Shown here one piece after another: positions 16,177-24,652 of a stretch of 64,000 bases of DNA (position 1 is the stretch's first letter; each line of letters opens with the position of its first letter). The stretch spans positions 339,291 to 403,290 of the forward strand of contig NZ_GG700643.1 in assembly GCF_000159995.1 (NCBI RefSeq), given 5' to 3'. Both the position numbers and the translations under genes were made by a program. The DNA is from Alloprevotella tannerae ATCC 51259 (GTDB lineage: Bacteria > Bacteroidota > Bacteroidia > Bacteroidales > Bacteroidaceae). The notes beneath the pieces are model-generated. The model worked only from the letters and a program-made list of their open reading frames with translations, searched no databases and had not been told where the DNA came from.

Positions 16177-17874
16177 ATGAAAAGAAAGATGAAGACAAAC
16201 TTTTTACCCCTGTTGTCCCTCACCGCTCTGCTCTTCACAGCCTGTGCCACCGACAATGTCGATCCGGGCAAGCAGAAGCAGGGGGAGGATTTCGACACCA
16301 CAGGAATGACCGCTTTTTCCGTAAACAACGAGGCACCGCCCATAGATCCCACAACCCCCACAACCCGTACCACCGGCGAATATACCGGAACGGGTGTCAG
16401 GTTCTATTGGAACAAAGATGATCGTGGTTTTATCTTGGGGGTAGTAGAGGGGATCAATCCCGCTACACATGAGAATCTTGTCTATTTTCCCGATAAGAAC
16501 GATATATCAACACAGCTTGAAGCCTCGGGAAAAGACCGCACGCCCAGAGCCACGTTTTGGTATAATCACAAATTTACCGCTCCCCAATATCCTATGCGCT
16601 ATATTGGAACAGGCGGAGAATACCCTTATGGTTACAATGTCAGAATAACGAACAAGCAAAAGCAGACCAAGCCCAACGATGCCGCAGAGATTGCCCAATA
16701 CGGTGACTGCGCTACGGCCACGGCGTACCGGCAAGATGACGGACATTACACTTTCATGCTTGATCATAAAGCCTCTTACATCACCTTCCTGCCCTATACC
16801 CTGCAGAAAGGCGTAGCCCGGGCCAAGATTGAACAAATCAAGGTGACGGCCGACAAGGCGGTTTGCGGAAAGTTCAACTTCGACGACAACGGCATCGATC
16901 TTGATTCCCGTCCTGCCACCACCAACGACAACGACCACATAGAACTGACCTTGGACAATTTCCCCATCCCGCTGACAAATCCCGACGCCAATGCCAATGC
17001 CGCCATTATGGTCATCGCGCCGGGCACGTACAGCAAATTCACCGTGGAATACACCCTTTACGAAGAAGACCTGCTTTCCAACCCCACTATCTATACCCGG
17101 GGTACCATCACCAAGGAGTATCACAACGTAACTTTCACCGCCGGCAAGAACAAGGTTATCAGTCAAAACCTGGCAGTACCCGAATATCCGGCCGACAGCC
17201 ATTATATGTGGGATGCCCTCGAAGGGCAACACTATTGGAAGGGTTACGAATGGAATAGTTCTATCCCTGAACAGTCTCCTTCCTTCCAAGGAAACCGCAC
17301 TCATTATCCCAAGGACAACACCGACCCCCGTTGGTATCGAGAGACTCCGGAAAACCCTGTGTCCTTTGCCGACATAGAGGCTAAGCGCAGTTGCAAGGAT
17401 TGCCCCAATGTCAACGAACTTTGCTGGTACGTAACAAAAGGCGATGCCTACTGGGACAACTCTCTTTGGGTTTGTATGGATCATCTCTATAAAGGAGGCC
17501 ACTGGATAAAGAAGCGTAGCGTCATTGCCCGTGAGAATGGCATATCCATAGCCGATATGAAGAATGCCTCCCCCGATGGTATAGATCATAGAAAAATGTA
17601 CATTAGCAGCTTAGTGAGTACGATTCATTCGGATCATTTTGCCCGCAAGCCCGCCAATATCGACAACTATTTCTATCTTCCCGATCTTGGCTGGTGCAGT
17701 CTAGGAGCTCCAGATATGGGACAGGCCGGCCACTATTGGTCGAGTACACCTGTTATGGATGCCGGTCGTTCCGGTAATCAAATATACTGGCTACATCTTT
17801 ATGGTACCGGCATAGATGTATGGAGAGGCTACTCAAACGCCGGATATTCAATAATGTGGCCGACAGACCGATAA
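16177..17874 (+). CDS. Fimbrillin-like surface lipoprotein (Mfa/FimA-clan N-terminus)
   Basis: A 565-residue predicted lipoprotein: basic start, hydrophobic core and lipobox LTALLFTAC with Cys near residue 23. After a Pro/Thr-rich linker (PPIDPTTPTTRTTG) the N-terminal two-thirds follow the fimbrillin-like pattern: TGVRFYWNKDDRGF, GDCATATAYRQ, FMLDHKASYITFLPY, then ANAAIMVIAPGTYSKFTVEY before the segment DSHYMWDALEGQHYW. The last 180 residues are a separate Cys/Trp-rich domain (CPNVNELCWYVTKGDAYWD ... AGHYWSSTPVM) resembling Fibrobacter-major-type or tip-adhesin domains. A role as cell-surface adhesin or accessory pilin is inferred. Codon use is visibly richer in G and C than in genes on either side, suggesting transfer or different expression history. 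Confidence 0.72.
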   Translation: MKRKMKTNFLPLLSLTALLFTACATDNVDPGKQKQGEDFDTTGMTAFSVNNEAPPIDPTTPTTRTTGEYTGTGVRFYWNKDDRGFILGVVEGINPATHENLVYFPDKNDISTQLEASGKDRTPRATFWYNHKFTAPQYPMRYIGTGGEYPYGYNVRITNKQKQTKPNDAAEIAQYGDCATATAYRQDDGHYTFMLDHKASYITFLPYTLQKGVARAKIEQIKVTADKAVCGKFNFDDNGIDLDSRPATTNDNDHIELTLDNFPIPLTNPDANANAAIMVIAPGTYSKFTVEYTLYEEDLLSNPTIYTRGTITKEYHNVTFTAGKNKVISQNLAVPEYPADSHYMWDALEGQHYWKGYEWNSSIPEQSPSFQGNRTHYPKDNTDPRWYRETPENPVSFADIEAKRSCKDCPNVNELCWYVTKGDAYWDNSLWVCMDHLYKGGHWIKKRSVIARENGISIADMKNASPDGIDHRKMYISSLVSTIHSDHFARKPANIDNYFYLPDLGWCSLGAPDMGQAGHYWSSTPVMDAGRSGNQIYWLHLYGTGIDVWRGYSNAGYSIMWPTDR

Positions 17875-17927
17875 GAATCAGCACCCTACGTTCCCCGGGA
17901 TACAATAGCACCCTCGCCAATCAGGGA

Positions 17928-18065
17928 GTCCTTATAGGAGTACAAGAGGGGTCCTTATAGGAGTGCGAGAGGAGTCCTTATAGGAGTACGAGAGGAGTCC
18001 TTATAGGAGTACGAGAGGAGTCCTTATAGGAGTACGAGAGGAGTCCTTATAGGAGTACAAGAGGA
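17928..18065. repeat. Six tandem copies of a 23-bp repeat
   Basis: Six head-to-tail 23-bp units start at 17928, 17951, 17974, 17997, 18020 and 18043. The shared core is GTCCTTATAGGAGT, which contains an imperfect inverted repeat TCCT/AGGA; units vary at only a few positions (tacaag, tgcgag, tacgag). The array lies between the lipoprotein stop and the HU-like gene and may be part of their shared transcript. The function is unknown. Confidence 0.95.
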
Positions 18066-18144
18066 TACACAAAACAATGGTATTAACGGGGTGCCGCTCC
18101 AAGGCGAACGGTACCCTTTTTCATAACTTAAAACAATAAACAAT

Positions 18145-18570
18145 ATGCTGGTATTCAAAGTGATTGAAAGCATCATGCGCATAGGTCCGCGCAAGGGACA
18201 GAAGTCCTACAGCGCCGTGCCGAAGGCTCCGCTGAAGTTCTCCTCGAAATGGCTCGTGGAGCGCATCGTCAGGGAAACGTCATTGAGCGAGGGCGACGTG
18301 AGGAACGTCATCATCACGCTGCGCAACATCGTCATAGAGATTGTCACCCTCGGCGGCTCGCTCGACTTGGGCGACATCTTCTCGCTGCGCACGGCCATCC
18401 CCTCGAAGATGGAAGCGAAGGAGGTCGATGTCTGCGCCGAATCATTGAAGCGTCCGCGCATCATCGTGACGTGGAAAGAGCCCGTTCGCCAGGCCTTGAA
18501 GAAGATCGAGGTGGAGGTCGACAACCCGAAGCGGAAGAAGGCAAAGGAGAAACAGCCTCACAAGCCTTGA
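18145..18570 (+). CDS. HU-family DNA-binding protein (HU-HIG type)
   Basis: A 141-residue nucleoid protein. It matches the Bacteroidales histone-like family (TIGR01201/HU-HIG): N-terminal MLVFKVIESIMRIGPRKGQKS, a central helical pair (FSSKWLVERIVRETSLSEGDVRNVIITL), a beta-arm region with GGSLDLGDIFSLRTAIPS, and a Lys-rich tail (KRKKAKEKQPHKP). Single-domain HU is about 90 residues, so this is the long form. It shares the high-G+C codon use of the lipoprotein unit upstream and ends at a strong terminator. Its siblings often neighbour surface or capsule loci, but a regulatory role here is only a guess. Confidence 0.88.
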   Translation: MLVFKVIESIMRIGPRKGQKSYSAVPKAPLKFSSKWLVERIVRETSLSEGDVRNVIITLRNIVIEIVTLGGSLDLGDIFSLRTAIPSKMEAKEVDVCAESLKRPRIIVTWKEPVRQALKKIEVEVDNPKRKKAKEKQPHKP

Positions 18571-18644
18571 CGTTTCCGGCCTCCGGCCGTCTCCGTGCTC
18601 ACAAAAAATTCATGCTCTTTCGGAATGAAAGTGCAGCATAAAGC

Positions 18645-18686
18645 ATCGGGGCGAAGAGATACGCATCTCTTCGCCCCGATATTTTT
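18645..18686 (+). terminator. Strong intrinsic terminator after the HU-like gene
   Basis: A 16-bp perfect stem (ATCGGGGCGAAGAGAT at 18645-18660, complement at 18665-18680) with a 4-nt loop ACGC and a following ATTTTT. It closes the cassette that starts at 15533. The next 245 nt before the transporter gene hold no gene I can support. Confidence 0.93.
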
Positions 18687-18932
18687 GTCGGGAAAGGTCA
18701 GATGAAGTCGGTCTCGGTTTGAGGCTGTCGCCATTCGATAGTGCCGGTGGCGTCGTTTACGATTCATACGACGTGAACAAAAAGAACAAACTATGGCAGC
18801 GCTGACAGTCTGCCGCTGCCGGACGACAACGGCCTTCGACAGCATGAAGCGAGAGGGGGCGAAAGCAAAGAGTGGGGCAGAGAGGCGTGGGAAAAGCCGC
18901 GGGTTCGGCCCGATCGGCGGGTAGAGAACGCG

Positions 18933-19889
18933 CTAATGGATCGTTCGGCCTTTTTCTTTCTCATAGAGTTGCCACGAATTATAAATGTTGTGCCAAACAG
19001 CATAGGTGGCGCCGGCCAAAGACGTGACCGGATTGAGGAAGGCAAAGCTGATCCACATTTCAAAAGCCGTGTTTTTCTGTCCCAAAGACTGACCCGCTCC
19101 TATCTTGCAATTGTATTTGCGTCCGATTTTATGACCCAATGAAAACTGGATGAGGCAGCATAGCGCGGAAACGCAGGATACGCTGATAAAATTGAAGACT
19201 GTGATGTCGCTGTGTACGATATACTTCGTGGCAAGTGTGATAGAGATACACAACGAGGCGGCCCAAAGGTAAAAAGCCAGGTCTTTCGTGCGCGTAACGC
19301 TTCGGTGGAGTCCGGGTAAATACTTCCGGGTGATGACAGCGCTGAAGAAAGGTAGGATCAGCATCGGGAATACCTGCGCCAGAATGCGACAGAACGAAGA
19401 GAAAAAGGTCGTATCTTCTTGTGGATAAATCAGGGGCAGGCCGAGCGGCAGACATAGCGCGACAGAGAGGTTGATGAGTATGCAGTAAGTCGTAAGTCCG
19501 GCTACGTCGCCGCCCAGTTTTTGCGTGATAACCGGTGCTGCCGTAGCCGTAGGCGTAATAAAGCAGAGCAAGACCGACTCCCACAAGAGCTTTTCCGGAA
19601 GTTGCGGGAAAAGACAGAGCAGCAGGATAACAGCGCCGTAAACAAGCATCTGAATGAGAAAGAGCCACAAATGCCAGACCTTGAATTTGATCTCTCGCAG
19701 ATCGATCTTGCAGAATGCAATGAAGAGCATTGAAAAGATGAGGCAAGGCTGCGTAGTAGAAAGGGCGATGTAGGCAAATTTATGCGTGCTGTCTAAGAAG
19801 GGGATATTGATATAAATAAAATAACCGAGGACGCCCGTGAGCATTGCTATTAAGAGCGTCCACGATTTCAGCGTTTGTTTAATGTTCAT
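18933..19889 (-). CDS. BASS-family (bile acid:sodium symporter-like) transporter
   Basis: A 318-residue inner-membrane protein with about nine to ten hydrophobic segments from residue 12 onward. The segments LLCFITPTATAAPVITQKLGG and GAGQSLGQKNTAFEMWISFA correspond to the two crossover regions with small and polar residues that bind sodium and substrate in BASS transporters. Bacterial members carry many organic anions, so the substrate is unknown. Its start codon overlaps the end of uvrB by 11 nt, so it is probably translated from the uvrB transcript; a functional link is not evident. Confidence 0.82.
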   Translation of the reverse strand: MNIKQTLKSWTLLIAMLTGVLGYFIYINIPFLDSTHKFAYIALSTTQPCLIFSMLFIAFCKIDLREIKFKVWHLWLFLIQMLVYGAVILLLCLFPQLPEKLLWESVLLCFITPTATAAPVITQKLGGDVAGLTTYCILINLSVALCLPLGLPLIYPQEDTTFFSSFCRILAQVFPMLILPFFSAVITRKYLPGLHRSVTRTKDLAFYLWAASLCISITLATKYIVHSDITVFNFISVSCVSALCCLIQFSLGHKIGRKYNCKIGAGQSLGQKNTAFEMWISFAFLNPVTSLAGATYAVWHNIYNSWQLYEKEKGRTIH

Positions 19890-21912
19890 TTTGATGTTCC
19901 TTTTCTATTGCCAATAATTCGTCGCGCAATTGTGCTGCCAAGACGAAATCCAAATGCTCTGCGGCGGCTTTCATTTGCTTCTCCAAGCGTGCGTGGCGCT
20001 CCTCGTATGTTTCTTTTTTCCCATATACGGCTTGATCTTCTGCAGCTTTGGGCGTGGATGTTTGTCGTAGGTCGTAAGTTGTCGTGCTCTTCTCGCTTTG
20101 CCGTGCTTCGGATAGCTCTGTCAGTTGGTTGGTCTTAATTTTCTTCTTGATTTGGCGGGGTTTCAAGTGGTGTTGCTCGTTGTAAGCTATCTGCTTCGCA
20201 CGTCGTCGATTGGTTTCGTCGATCGTCTGTTGCATAGACGTGGTAATACGATTGGCATACATAATCACCCGCCCGTTGACATTTCGTGCAGCTCGACCGG
20301 CCGTCTGCGTCATGCTTCGCGTGCTTCTCAAAAAACCTTCTTTGTCGGCATCTAAAATAGCAACTAAGGCTACTTCCGGTAAGTCCAAACCTTCGCGTAA
20401 GAGGTTCACGCCGACTAAAACATCATATGTTCCTTTACGGAGATCTTCCATAATGCGCACGCGCTCTAAGGTATCTATGTCGCTATGGATATAAGCTGTC
20501 TTAATCCCATTCTTTAGTAGATAGTCGGTGAGTTCTTCTGACATCTTTTTTGTTAGCGTGGTTACCAAAACGCGCTCTTCTCGTTCAATGCATTGCCGGA
20601 TTTCCTCCATTAAATCATCGATGGGGTAGTCGTTTGGGCGTACCTCGATCGGAGGGTCGAGTAAGCCGGTGGGACGAATGATTTGCTCAACGATGACTCC
20701 TTCGCTCTCTTGTAATTCATAGTCGTCAGGCGTAGCACTTATGTAGATAACCTGTTTGGCCATTTGATGAAATTCGTCGAAAGTAAGCGGTCGGTTATCT
20801 AATGCAGCCGGTAGGCGAAAACCATAATTGACTAAGTTGACCTTACGATGACGATCACCTCCCCACATTGCGCGAATCTGAGGCACAGTAACGTGACTCT
20901 CGTCGATTACTATTAAGAAATCTTCCGGGAAAAAGTCTAAAAGGCAGTAAGGCCTTGTGCCGGGCGATCGCCCATCAAAGTAGCGGCTGTAATTTTCGAT
21001 GCCGCTGCAATGCCCCAGCTCTCTAATCATTTCTATATCGTATGAAACGCGCTCACTCAGTCGCTTGGCTTCAAGCATCTTGCCCTCTTCTTCAAATTTT
21101 TGCACTTGTTCTACTAAATCATCTTGAATAGAGCGGATGGCAAGCTCTTGTGTTTCTTTAGAAGTCAAGAATAAATTGGCCGGATAAACCTTGTATTCCT
21201 CAAACGTCGCGGTCCGATAACCCGAAAGTGCGTCAATCTCTTCTATTGTATCGACATCGTCGCCCCAAAACGTAACACGGATGATCTCTTCCGTATAGGC
21301 CAGATAAATATCTACCGTATCGCCGTTCACACGAAAGTTACCGGATTTCGGCGCTACGTCATTGCGGGTATAAAGACTGGCTATAAGCTTTTGCAAAAGT
21401 TGGGTTACGCCTATAGAAGATCCGACTTTGAGGTCTATAACATTTTCATAGAACGCCGCCGGATTGCCCATACCGTAAATACAACTGACCGAACTGACCA
21501 CAATCACGTCCTTTCTGCCTGATAGGAGCGCCGAAGTTGCCGCTAATCGCAGGCGGTCGATTTCTTCGTTGATGGCCATGTCCTTTTCTATATAAAGGTC
21601 CGACGAGGGAATGTAAGCTTCCGGTTGATAATAGTCGTAGTAAGAAACGTAATACTCTACGGCGTTTTCCGGAAAGAAATCTTTGAACTCCGTATACAAT
21701 TGAGCGGCCAATGTTTTATTGTGGCTCAAGACAAGTGTTGGCTTGTTCAAGTTCTTAATCACATTGGCTATTGTGAAAGTCTTGCCGGAGCCGGTTACTC
21801 CTAAAAGCACCTGCGCCGGAGTTCCGGCTTTTGCTCCTGTGGTTAAGGCTTCGATAGCCTCAGGTTGATCGCCGGTGGGCTGATATTCTGAGTGTAATTT
21901 AAAAGCAGACAT
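19879..21912 (-). CDS. uvrB: Excinuclease ABC subunit B
   Basis: The damage-verifying helicase-like subunit of nucleotide excision repair. The 677-residue protein is complete: start region HSEYQPTGDQPEAI, Walker A LLGVTGSGKTFTIANVI, beta-hairpin YYVSYYDYYQPEAYIPSSD, motif II VIDESHV, motifs V-VI GLDLPEVALVAILDADKEG and QTAGRAARN, and a C-terminal UVR domain that binds UvrC (MKAAAEHLDFVLAAQLRDEL). I choose the ATG at 21912 (MSAFKLH); a TTG three codons earlier is possible. The -7 box TATCTTTG (minus, 21937-21930) lies directly upstream and overlaps the divergent promoter of the alcohol dehydrogenase. Confidence 0.97.
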   Translation of the reverse strand: MSAFKLHSEYQPTGDQPEAIEALTTGAKAGTPAQVLLGVTGSGKTFTIANVIKNLNKPTLVLSHNKTLAAQLYTEFKDFFPENAVEYYVSYYDYYQPEAYIPSSDLYIEKDMAINEEIDRLRLAATSALLSGRKDVIVVSSVSCIYGMGNPAAFYENVIDLKVGSSIGVTQLLQKLIASLYTRNDVAPKSGNFRVNGDTVDIYLAYTEEIIRVTFWGDDVDTIEEIDALSGYRTATFEEYKVYPANLFLTSKETQELAIRSIQDDLVEQVQKFEEEGKMLEAKRLSERVSYDIEMIRELGHCSGIENYSRYFDGRSPGTRPYCLLDFFPEDFLIVIDESHVTVPQIRAMWGGDRHRKVNLVNYGFRLPAALDNRPLTFDEFHQMAKQVIYISATPDDYELQESEGVIVEQIIRPTGLLDPPIEVRPNDYPIDDLMEEIRQCIEREERVLVTTLTKKMSEELTDYLLKNGIKTAYIHSDIDTLERVRIMEDLRKGTYDVLVGVNLLREGLDLPEVALVAILDADKEGFLRSTRSMTQTAGRAARNVNGRVIMYANRITTSMQQTIDETNRRRAKQIAYNEQHHLKPRQIKKKIKTNQLTELSEARQSEKSTTTYDLRQTSTPKAAEDQAVYGKKETYEERHARLEKQMKAAAEHLDFVLAAQLRDELLAIEKEHQNEH

Positions 21913-21929
21913 TCTTTTCAATAGAAATG

Positions 21930-21959
21930 CAAAGATAGAGAATTTTATCCCTACCTTTG
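21930..21959. promoter_or_regulatory. Divergent -7 boxes between uvrB and the alcohol dehydrogenase gene
   Basis: TATCTTTG on the minus strand (21937-21930) faces uvrB and TACCTTTG on the plus strand (21952-21959) faces the dehydrogenase. The two sit back to back within 30 nt. Neither has a clear TTTG -33 partner at 20 nt. Confidence 0.5.
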
Positions 21960-21981
21960 CCTAACGCTTAAACAAATGCTT

Positions 21982-23160
21982 ATGAATAATTTTGAGTTTT
22001 ACAGTCCTACGGACTTCGTTTTTGGGAAAAATACAGAAGAGCAAACGGGCCTGCTTGTGAAACGCTTTGGCGGAAAGCGCTTGCTCGTCGTCTATGGGCA
22101 AGGTCATGCAGTTAAGAGTGGCTTGATGGATCGCGTAGAAAAAGCTTTGAAAGAGGCCGAACTTTACTACGTCTTATTGGGAGGCATTCAACCTAATCCT
22201 ACTGACGAGGAAGTTTATAAAGGTATTGATTTAGGCCGGCAGCATAATGTGGATATGATCTTAGCCGTTGGTGGTGGTTCGGCCATAGATGCAGCTAAGG
22301 CAATGGCGGCCGGGATTCCGGACAATGGAGATTTCTGGGATTTCTATGAAGGTACGCGCACTGTGGAGTCGGCTTTGCCGGTCGGTGTCGTGCTTACTAT
22401 TCCCGCGGCAGGAAGTGAGGGATCAGGAAACTCTGTTATTACGCAAGTTGCTTCCAATAAAAAGATCAGTCTACGCACTCCGCGAGCATTGCGTCCGAAG
22501 TTTTCAATCTTAAATCCGGAGTTGACCTATTCTTTACCGCCTTACCAAACATCAGCGGGCGCTGTAGATATGATGGCACACATTATGGAGCGCTATTTTA
22601 CCAATACGGAGCACACGGAGCTGACAGATAGATTGTCGGAGTCTATATTGAAGACGATTATAGAAGTTACACCGCAAGTTTTGGACAGACCTGAAGATTA
22701 TGATGCCCGAGCCACACTCATGTGGTGCGGAACTCTGGCTCACACGGGTCTTTGTGGGACGGGCAATGTGGAAGATTGGTCTTCGCACGCTTTAGAACAC
22801 GAGTTGTCTGCTTTTTATGGCGTCACTCACGGTGCTGGTTTGGCTGTGATTTTCCCTGCTTGGCTTACGTTTATGGTGGAGCACAATCCAAAGAAGGTTA
22901 TAAAATGGGCGCATTGTGTGTGGGATGTAAATCCTTCAGGCAATGACAAGGAAGATGCACTCGAAGGTATAAGCCGCTTCAAGAAGTTCTTGCATCGGAT
23001 TGGTATGCCTACGACCATTAAGGAACTGGGTATAGACAATTATGATATAGATATGCTTAACGAACATCTACATGTGATTAAAGGAGAAAAGGTTGGCAAC
23101 TATGTCCCTTTAGATCATAAGATGTCTAAAGAAATTTATGAAATAGCTCAGCACGAATAG
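21982..23160 (+). CDS. Iron-containing alcohol dehydrogenase (BdhA/YqhD type)
   Basis: A 392-residue group III alcohol dehydrogenase, an NAD(P)H-dependent aldehyde/alcohol oxidoreductase in the cytoplasm. The start NNFEFYSPTDFVFGK, nucleotide-binding segment ILAVGGGSAIDAAKAMAAG and TIPAAGSEGSGNSVITQ are typical of the BdhA/YqhD branch; metal ligands come from DMMAHIMERYF and the His-rich region HALEHELSAFYGVTHGAGLA. The ATG at 21982 fits the family start; an ATG at 21976 adds two residues. It stands alone, divergent from uvrB. Confidence 0.93.
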   Translation: MNNFEFYSPTDFVFGKNTEEQTGLLVKRFGGKRLLVVYGQGHAVKSGLMDRVEKALKEAELYYVLLGGIQPNPTDEEVYKGIDLGRQHNVDMILAVGGGSAIDAAKAMAAGIPDNGDFWDFYEGTRTVESALPVGVVLTIPAAGSEGSGNSVITQVASNKKISLRTPRALRPKFSILNPELTYSLPPYQTSAGAVDMMAHIMERYFTNTEHTELTDRLSESILKTIIEVTPQVLDRPEDYDARATLMWCGTLAHTGLCGTGNVEDWSSHALEHELSAFYGVTHGAGLAVIFPAWLTFMVEHNPKKVIKWAHCVWDVNPSGNDKEDALEGISRFKKFLHRIGMPTTIKELGIDNYDIDMLNEHLHVIKGEKVGNYVPLDHKMSKEIYEIAQHE

Positions 23161-23310
23161 AGGATAGAATAGGCCGATAACAAACGGATGAAAGTTAGCT
23201 TTTACTCTCCTCGTATTTGTCTTTGTAAGGCTATTGTAAGTAACTACTCAAAAGGTCTGCGTTTCTCTTGGAATGCGGGCCTACTATTCTAAAAGAACAA
23301 TATGAAAATT

Positions 23311-23997
23311 ATGAAACGAATTCTATTTTGTTTGGTGTTTCTTTTGAGCGGATTGACGCTTTGCGCACAGGAAATATACGAATTTACAGTGACCAATGCC
23401 GATGGTAAGTCAGTGGCGCTGTCCAACTATCGCGGCAAAGTTTTGCTCATAGTTAATACGGCTACGCGTTGTGGTTTCACTCCACAATACAAAGAGTTAG
23501 AAGCGCTCTATGAGCAATATGCGGAACAAGGACTGGAAATTCTAGATTTTCCTTGCAATCAATTCGGGCAACAGGCGCCTGGTACAACCGCAGAGATTCG
23601 ACAATTTTGTTCGACCAACTTTGATGTGCGTTTTCCGCAGTTTGATAAAATCGATGTAAATGGGCCTACAGCTGCTCCGCTCTTTACTTACTTGAAGGAG
23701 CAAAAGGGGTTTGCCGGATTCGACTTGAAAGAAAAAGCCGGCCAAGTGCTTGATAGGGTGTTGCGCAAACAAGACGCCGACTATGACAAGAAATCGGACA
23801 TCAAATGGAACTTTACAAAGTTTCTTATATCGCGTGACGGACACGTATTACGTCGCTATGAGCCAACAGAGGCCATTAGCAACATAGAAAAGGACATACA
23901 GCAACAACTAGCATCCTCTTCAATGGAGCAAAAGCCAGTTGGCAGACCGAGTAACAAAGAGAAAAAACCTCGTGCTACTTCTCGCGCTAAGAAATGA
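23311..23997 (+). CDS. Exported glutathione peroxidase-family protein with basic tail
   Basis: A 228-residue thiol peroxidase. The ATG at 23311 gives a signal peptide (MKRILFCLVFLLSGLTLCAQ), so the enzyme is periplasmic or envelope-bound. The GPx fold shows NTATRCGFTPQYKELE with the peroxidatic Cys (codon TGT, not a selenocysteine TGA), LDFPCNQFGQQAPGT with the Gln and resolving-type Cys, and IKWNFTKFLISRDG with Trp/Asn, completing the catalytic tetrad. After the domain comes an unusual 25-residue Lys/Arg/Pro-rich tail (GRPSNKEKKPRATSRAKK). Such enzymes usually reduce hydroperoxides with thioredoxin. Confidence 0.9.
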   Translation: MKRILFCLVFLLSGLTLCAQEIYEFTVTNADGKSVALSNYRGKVLLIVNTATRCGFTPQYKELEALYEQYAEQGLEILDFPCNQFGQQAPGTTAEIRQFCSTNFDVRFPQFDKIDVNGPTAAPLFTYLKEQKGFAGFDLKEKAGQVLDRVLRKQDADYDKKSDIKWNFTKFLISRDGHVLRRYEPTEAISNIEKDIQQQLASSSMEQKPVGRPSNKEKKPRATSRAKK

Positions 23998-24092
23998 TAC
24001 GGCATTTGATCTCGAAAACTAAAAGTTTGAGACCAAGAAAGCCAATTATTTATTAAATAGTAATAGTTTTTTAAGGCTGATTCTCTTAGTAA

Positions 24093-24129
24093 AACGCCAC
24101 TGCATTAAGAATGTTGTGGCGTTCTTTCT
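24093..24129 (+). terminator. Probable terminator downstream of the peroxidase gene
   Basis: AACGCCAC (24093-24100) pairs with GTGGCGTT (24116-24123), followed by a pyrimidine-rich CTTTCTTT. From here to the IS at 24653 there is no gene, only the 22-bp array at 24423. Confidence 0.55.
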
Positions 24130-24422
24130 TTGGAGGAAGATGTGGGGCTTTATGTGTTGTATATGAAGATATTAAATAACAGCTATTTGTCTTCTTATAT
24201 GATCCGAATCGTAGGATATGGTATTGCTGTTTCCCATGTAGAGGAGGTGTTTTTCAAGTTTGAGGTTCGCTAAGTTTTGGAATGGAAAGCGACTGTTTGG
24301 AGGAGGTTTGAAAGGGTGCTTATGGAGGCGGATTATTTCTATAAATAAAATATTTCTTGCGCATAAAGCAGAGAAGCCCTTCCTAAGATTACGATTGTAG
24401 CATCAACTATTATCCCTTCCTT

Positions 24423-24508
24423 TCGTGAAGAAAAGCGCGTACCATCGTGATGGTACGACATTTTTTTCGTGAGCGTAAACTCGTACTATCACGATGGTAC
24501 ATCATCAC
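24423..24508. repeat. 22-bp periodic intergenic array, locus B
   Basis: Units begin at 24423, 24445 and 24467 with TCGTGA and a partial unit begins at 24489 with TCACGATGGTAC. The same 22-nt phase and the same closing GATGGTAC element are seen at locus A. The array sits in a gene-free stretch between the peroxidase gene and the insertion sequence. Confidence 0.8.
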
Positions 24509-24652
24509 TACTTGTTCAGCGTGCTTTTAAAGCTGACGTTGAGTGCCATTTATATGACTCTAGTTGCCCACAAATGCGTTATGTGAACGAGCAAGTAAGT
24601 TGTGATGAAATATAATCTTCCTGAAAGCAGTATAATTAGCGATACGTAAATA

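Noticed and set aside
16507-17589. Long 360-codon minus-strand ORF inside the lipoprotein gene
   Set aside because: Shadow of a G+C-rich coding frame; the plus-strand gene has a lipobox and family motifs.
18690-18932. Possible gene remnant between the HU-like terminator and the transporter
   Set aside because: A short open stretch (VVYDSYDVNKKNKLW) ends quickly and has no start or relatives that I recognise.
19129-19746. 205-codon minus-strand ORF within the BASS transporter gene
   Set aside because: Alternate-frame shadow with no membrane or domain pattern; the transporter frame is clear.
23311-23997. Selenocysteine glutathione peroxidase
   Set aside because: The peroxidatic position is a TGT cysteine codon and no SECIS-like need arises.
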